Shown here: in pieces, positions 12,789 to 13,200 of the stretch
How positions within the stretch are numbered: the stretch's first letter is position 1
How the letters are laid out: each line of letters opens with the position of its first letter
Assembly: GCA_025361465.1 (NCBI GenBank)
Contig: JANYAG010000208.1
Location: 1 to 13,200, forward strand
DNA: 13,200 nt
Reading direction: 5' to 3'
From: Gemmatimonadota bacterium
GTDB taxonomy: Bacteria; Gemmatimonadota; Gemmatimonadetes; Gemmatimonadales; GWC2-71-9
The notes under the pieces: generated by a model
The model's input: the letters and a program-made list of their open reading frames with translations, nothing else
Database searches by the model: none
Told to the model about the DNA's origin: nothing
Program-made: the position numbers and the translations under genes

Positions 12789-13200
12789 ATGCGCACCATC
12801 CTCTTCATCGACCCCCCCGCCTTCTGCACCACCATCGAGGTGCTGGGCGACCCGCAGCTCCGCTGCCGGCCGATCGCCGTGTCACCCCAGGGTGCCGACC
12901 GGGCCGTCCTCCTCGCCGTCAGCGCCGAGGCCCGGGCCGCCGGCCTCTCCCGGGGAATGGCCGTCGCCCTGGCCCGCCGTGTCTGCCCGGACCTGATCAT
13001 CCTCCCTCCCAACCCGCGGCGCTACGCCCAGGCCCATCGTGCCCTTCACGAGATCTTTGCCCGGGTGGCTCCGGTGATCGAGCCGCGCGGCTGGGGCCAC
13101 GCCTACCTCGACATCAGCGGCACCGAACGACTCTTTGGCCCGGCGGTGGCGGTTGCCCGGCTCCTGGAACGCGAGGCGTTCTCACGGCTGGGCCTCCCCC
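12789..13200 (+). CDS. Y-family DNA polymerase homologue with degenerate catalytic site, ImuB/DinB-like (3' end outside window)
   Basis: The first 137 residues align along their whole length with the N-terminal palm/fingers of DinB, with little or no gap. The start is MRTILFIDPPAF and the later motif is AYLDISGTERLFGP. Numbering coincides with E. coli DinB: D8 is kept, but D10 is Pro10, D103 is Gly103 and E104 is His104 (GWGHAYLD in place of SLDEAYLD). The steric-gate position 13 is Cys. Loss of these metal-binding carboxylates predicts no polymerase activity, as in ImuB, the non-catalytic partner of DnaE2 in SOS mutagenesis cassettes. No imuA lies upstream; the neighbour is the divergent peptidase. 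The frame is open to the window edge. The ATG has no ribosome-binding site and probably heads a leaderless message. DinB versus ImuB cannot be settled without the C-terminus and downstream genes. Confidence 0.8.
   Translation, partial: MRTILFIDPPAFCTTIEVLGDPQLRCRPIAVSPQGADRAVLLAVSAEARAAGLSRGMAVALARRVCPDLIILPPNPRRYAQAHRALHEIFARVAPVIEPRGWGHAYLDISGTERLFGPAVAVARLLEREAFSRLGLP

Overview
The window reads as an ordinary, densely packed chromosomal segment of a high-GC, aerobic, Gram-negative-type bacterium. The best guess is Gemmatimonadota or a close relative. That is an inference from style (lipoprotein caa3 oxidase subunit II, a secreted M28 peptidase with long Gly/Arg-rich inserts, very high GC at third codon positions). 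No rRNA or other marker gene is present to prove it. No phage, insertion sequence, CRISPR array or tRNA is visible.

Left part, plus strand (1-4600): the C-terminal 652 residues of a two-FtsX-domain ABC permease run in from the left edge. After a short hairpin come a plant-type enoyl-ACP reductase (fabI), a DUF423 membrane protein overlapping it by 4 bases, a YkgJ-type cysteine-cluster protein and a zinc-ribbon membrane protein. A perfect 14-bp hairpin closes this run and separates it from the converging oxidase operon.

Centre, minus strand (8741 down to 4626): a four-gene caa3-type cytochrome c oxidase operon in the order II-I-III-IV. Subunit II carries a fused cytochrome c domain. Subunit I is extended and subunit III is short, as in Bacillus CtaCDEF. 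The operon has a clear promoter (TTGACC, 17 nt, TATCCT) and a perfect 8+3+8 inverted repeat at the likely transcription start. Divergent from it is a GreA/GreB-type transcript-cleavage factor gene. A strong intrinsic-terminator-like hairpin with eight T residues lies between its promoter and its start codon, an arrangement that recalls the greA leader of Escherichia coli.

Right part (9362-13200): a minus-strand four-helix membrane protein ends 6 bases from the gre stop. A 34-codon plus-strand ORF encodes a stand-alone cysteine-rich peptide that looks like the C-terminal tail of class II (B12-dependent) ribonucleotide reductase. A REP/MITE-like hairpin sits between purine-rich and pyrimidine-rich tracts. 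A large secreted M28 metallopeptidase lies on the minus strand. At the right edge begins a plus-strand Y-family DNA polymerase homologue in which three of the four E. coli DinB catalytic-site positions examined are replaced, so it is probably ImuB-like. Its promoter shares a 15-base element (13 identities) with the gre promoter region.

I do not see a multi-gene system that is clearly new. The observations most worth checking are the gre leader terminator, the element shared by the gre and polymerase promoters, the stand-alone ribonucleotide-reductase-tail peptide, the degenerate Y-family polymerase, and the paired palindromes in the oxidase promoter.
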